Shown here: in pieces, positions 6,165 to 8,014 of the stretch
Position numbering within the stretch: position 1 is the first letter of the stretch
How the letters are laid out: each line of letters begins with the position of its first letter
Origin: WHUA01 sp964585785
Lineage (GTDB): Bacteria; Pseudomonadota; Alphaproteobacteria; UBA8366
Direction: 5' to 3'
Assembly: GCA_964585785.1 (NCBI GenBank)
Contig: CAZPFL010000215.1
Location: 1 to 8,014, forward strand
DNA length: 8,014 nucleotides
Notes under the pieces: model-generated
What the model saw: only the letters and a program-made list of their open reading frames with translations
Databases searched by the model: none
What the model was told of the DNA's origin: nothing
Translations under genes and position numbers: made by a program

Positions 6165-6239
6165 GGCTGGGGTGCCGGCGCGTGCCGGCTGAGAGCACAC
6201 CCACTGAACCTGATCTGGATCATGCCAGCGAAGGGAGCC
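6165..6239 (+). ncRNA. TPP riboswitch (THI-box) aptamer
   Basis: The core matches the thiamine pyrophosphate aptamer. P1 is GGCT (6165-6168) with AGCC (6236-6239); P2 is GGGTG (6170-6174) with CACCC (6198-6202); P3 is CCGGC (6175-6179) with GCCGG (6184-6188) closed by a four-base loop. The signature CTGAGA is at 6189-6194. CCTGATCTGGAT (6209-6220), then CTGG (6215-6218) pairing with CCAG (6225-6228), and CCT/AGG (6209-6211/6232-6234) make the pyrophosphate-binding arm, ending in the conserved GCG-AGGGAG-like 3' side. The only ribosome-binding site for thiO, GGGAG at 6233-6237, is inside the aptamer and partly inside P1. TPP binding should therefore block translation directly, with no separate expression platform. 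Confidence 0.96.
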
Positions 6240-6243
6240 GCAA

Positions 6244-7455
6244 ATGCCGCAAGGACTTCACCTCTCGACTTCCGGACGCCCCACCGTCGGCATCGTCGGC
6301 GCCGGCGTCTGCGGGCTTGGCATCGGCTGGCGCCTCGCCGCGGCCGGATGCCGGGTCGACATCTTCGACCGGGACGAGCCGGGTCGAGCTGCGAGCTGGG
6401 CCGCCGCCGGCATGCTGGCCGCGCAGGCCGAGGCCGAGCCCGGCGAGGAGACGCTGCTCGCTCTCGACCTCGAAAGCCAGCGGCAATGGCCCGGCTTCGC
6501 GGCGGAGCTGACGAAAGCCAGCGGCGTCTCGGTCGACTACCGCGACGAGGGAACGCTGATCGTCGCGCTCGACCGGGACGACGCCGAAGCGCTGCGGTTC
6601 AATTACGACTACCAGCGCGGACAGGGTCTGGCGGTCGAATGGCTGTCCGGCGCCGAAGCCCGGAAGCGCGAGCCCTTCCTGTCGCCCAATGTCTGCGCCG
6701 GGGTGTACAGCCCGGGCGACCATCAGGTCGACAACCGCAAGCTGGTCGAGGCCCTGGTGCAGGCCTGCCGGGCCGCCGGGGCGGCGCTTCATGTGGGCGC
6801 CGAGGTGCAGGCGATCGACATCGAGGCTGGCCGGGCCCGCGGGCTGGTGCTGGCCGGTGACGACGCCGGGCCGCGCCGTTACGACGTCGTCGTCCTGGCG
6901 GCGGGCGCCTGGTCCCGCGGCATTGCCGGCCTGCCCGATGCGCTGAAGCCGCCCGTCCGGCCGCTCAAGGGACAGATGATCGCGGCGCAGATGGACCCCG
7001 GCGACCCGCTGCTCCGCCACGTGGTTTGGGCGCCCGGCGTCTACCTCGTGCCGCGGAACGACGGCCGCCTGATCATCGGCGCGACCGTCGAAGAGAAAGG
7101 CTTCGATTCCTCGCTCACGGCGGGCGGCGTGCTCGACCTGCTGCGCAGCACCTGGGAGGCGTTGCCGGGCATGACGGAATTGCCTATCGTCGAAATGTGG
7201 GTCGGACACCGGCCGACGAGCCGCGATGACGCGCCGATCCTCGGTCCCACGCCGGTCGAGGGCCTGGTCATGGCGACCGGCCATCACAGAAACGGCATCC
7301 TGTTGACCCCGGTTACCGCCGACGCGGTCAGCCACTATATTTTGACTGGAGAGGTCATGCCCGCCATCGCGCCGTTCTCGATCGACCGCTTCGCCCGGAA
7401 AGGCGGGAAGGCGCGTCCGGCCGCCGGCGGCGCCGAACTCGGGGTCGCCTCGTGA
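6244..7455 (+). CDS. thiO: Glycine oxidase ThiO (thiamine thiazole biosynthesis)
   Basis: This FAD enzyme of the DAO family, 403 residues, oxidises glycine to iminoglycine (dehydroglycine), which ThiG condenses into the thiazole ring; it acts in the cytosol. Visible features are the N-terminal dinucleotide-binding loop GAGVCG (19-24) followed by an acidic residue at the end of strand two (FDRDEPG, 41-47), SWAAAGMLAAQAE (51-63), the PVRPLKGQM block (237-245), YLVPRNDGRLIIGATVEEKGFD (267-288) and GHRPTSRDDAPILG (321-334). The C-terminal FAD contact ATGHHRNGILLTPVTAD (344-360) is also present. The family is usually about 370 residues; here a 12-residue N-terminal lead and a Gly/Ala-rich tail (386-403) account for the extra length. 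ATG 6244 is six bases after the GGGAG contained in the TPP riboswitch, which fixes the start. The promoter-proximal position of the gene and the riboswitch confirm thiamine control, and its stop overlaps the thiS start. Confidence 0.96.
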   Translation: MPQGLHLSTSGRPTVGIVGAGVCGLGIGWRLAAAGCRVDIFDRDEPGRAASWAAAGMLAAQAEAEPGEETLLALDLESQRQWPGFAAELTKASGVSVDYRDEGTLIVALDRDDAEALRFNYDYQRGQGLAVEWLSGAEARKREPFLSPNVCAGVYSPGDHQVDNRKLVEALVQACRAAGAALHVGAEVQAIDIEAGRARGLVLAGDDAGPRRYDVVVLAAGAWSRGIAGLPDALKPPVRPLKGQMIAAQMDPGDPLLRHVVWAPGVYLVPRNDGRLIIGATVEEKGFDSSLTAGGVLDLLRSTWEALPGMTELPIVEMWVGHRPTSRDDAPILGPTPVEGLVMATGHHRNGILLTPVTADAVSHYILTGEVMPAIAPFSIDRFARKGGKARPAAGGAELGVAS

Positions 7456-7658
7456 GCAGCATCCGCGTCAACGGCGAACCGAAGAGCCTCGACGTCGCGA
7501 CGGTGGACGACCTGCTGCGCGCCGAAGCGGTCGATCCGACGGCCCGCTTCGTGGCCGTGGCCGTCAACGGCGTGGTTATTCCGCGCGGCCGCTGGGACAG
7601 CGAGCGGGTAAAGGACGGCGACGATATCGAGATCGTGCGGCCGGCCCCCGGCGGTTGA
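7452..7658 (+). CDS. thiS: Sulfur carrier protein ThiS
   Basis: A 68-residue ubiquitin-fold protein ending in PAPGG; the terminal Gly-Gly is adenylated by ThiF and converted to a thiocarboxylate that supplies sulfur to ThiG. The start (residues 3-15, IRVNGEP...LDVA), FVAVAVNGVVIPRGRW (33-48) and DGDDIEIVRPAPGG (55-68) are typical of ThiS. The GTG start overlaps the thiO stop codon in GTGA (7452-7455), so translation is probably coupled; a weak GGGG lies seven bases upstream inside thiO. Length is normal for the family. Confidence 0.96.
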   Translation: MSSIRVNGEPKSLDVATVDDLLRAEAVDPTARFVAVAVNGVVIPRGRWDSERVKDGDDIEIVRPAPGG

Positions 7659-7703
7659 AAAGGGCGGCCGGCAACGGCGATCCGGAAGGGAGCGATACGA
7701 ACC

Positions 7704-8014
7704 ATGTACAATCCGTTGGAAGACGCGCTCACGATCGCGGACAAGACCTTCACGTCCCGTCTGCTGATCGGCAGCGCGCAATATCCGAACAACCAGGTCA
7801 TGCTGGATTCGATCGGGGCGAGCGGCGCGCAGATCGTGACCGTCGCGATTCGCCGCGTCGATCTGGCGGGCGGCGGCGAGACCGTGCTCGACCTGCTCGA
7901 GGGCGACTACCACATCCTGCCGAACACGGCCGGCTGCTTCACCGCGAAGGACGCGGTGCTGACCGCCGAGCTGGCGCGCGAGGCGCTGGAAACCAACTGG
8001 ATCAAGCTCGAGGT
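7704..8014 (+). CDS. thiG: Thiazole synthase ThiG, 3' end cut by window edge
   Basis: The visible 103 complete codons give the N-terminal part of ThiG, a TIM-barrel enzyme that condenses deoxyxylulose phosphate, iminoglycine and ThiS-thiocarboxylate into thiazole phosphate. Diagnostic segments are KTFTSRLLIG (14-23), SGAQIVTVAIRRVD (40-53), the very conserved LPNTAGCFTAKDAV (72-85) and WIKLEV (99-104), in which K101 aligns with the Schiff-base lysine that binds deoxyxylulose phosphate. The usual GTGKY motif after the first strand reads GSAQY here. The gene follows thiS by 45 bases in the same direction. AGGGAG (7687-7692) is 11 bases before ATG 7704, a long but usable spacing; no better in-frame start is seen. 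The C-terminal half lies outside the window. Confidence 0.96.
   Translation, partial: MYNPLEDALTIADKTFTSRLLIGSAQYPNNQVMLDSIGASGAQIVTVAIRRVDLAGGGETVLDLLEGDYHILPNTAGCFTAKDAVLTAELAREALETNWIKLE

Noticed and set aside
5667..6200. 177-codon minus-strand open frame over the DUF302 gene
   Set aside because: Runs into the TPP riboswitch and opposes a gene with clear signal peptide and ribosome-binding site.
6220..7335. 371-codon minus-strand open frame over thiO
   Set aside because: Shadow of an unambiguous ThiO; no recognisable product.
7335..7913. 192-codon minus-strand open frame over the end of thiO, thiS and thiG
   Set aside because: Covers three real plus-strand gene segments; no domain in the product.

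Overview
The window is GC-rich DNA in which every real gene shows strong third-position GC bias, so long spurious open frames lie opposite most of them. The gene content suggests an alphaproteobacterium: a CC0125-type lipoprotein, a short PBP1A-type class A penicillin-binding protein, and a TPP-riboswitch-controlled thiO-thiS-thiG set. That placement is inferred from gene families and not from a marker gene. No tRNA, rRNA, CRISPR array, insertion sequence or integrase was found. No gap between genes exceeds about 235 bases.

Left part (1-2576, minus strand): a two-gene redox unit. The promoter-proximal gene (2576 to 1758) encodes a five-helix membrane protein with two His-x13-His pairs, the signature of a di-heme cytochrome b. 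Forty bases downstream, a gene starts at 1717 and runs off the left edge. It encodes one polypeptide joining a four-cluster DmsB/PsrB-like ferredoxin module to a molybdopterin (bis-MGD) oxidoreductase catalytic subunit. Complex iron-sulfur molybdoenzymes normally keep catalytic subunit, ferredoxin subunit and membrane anchor as three proteins. Here the first two are fused, there is no Tat signal, and the anchor is a small b-type cytochrome, not an NrfD-type protein. The likely design is a cytoplasm-facing, quinone-linked molybdoenzyme of unknown substrate. This is the least ordinary part of the window.

Middle (2577-6107, plus strand): a divergent intergenic region with a small palindrome; an outer-membrane-type lipoprotein of the CC0125 family (2695-3201); a 194-base gap containing a 15-pair RNA hairpin just before a bifunctional peptidoglycan synthase (3396-5402); a 234-base gap ending in an AT-rich promoter-like stretch with a perfect ATTCTC-N7-GAGAAT inverted repeat; and a short exported DUF302 protein (5637-6107). 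These look like independent transcription units, not one pathway.

Right part (6121-8014, plus strand): a promoter candidate, a TPP (THI-box) riboswitch at 6165-6239 whose 3' end doubles as the ribosome-binding site, and the thiazole branch of thiamine synthesis. ThiO makes the glycine imine, ThiS carries sulfur, and ThiG (cut by the right edge) closes the thiazole ring. thiO and thiS overlap by four bases and are probably translationally coupled.
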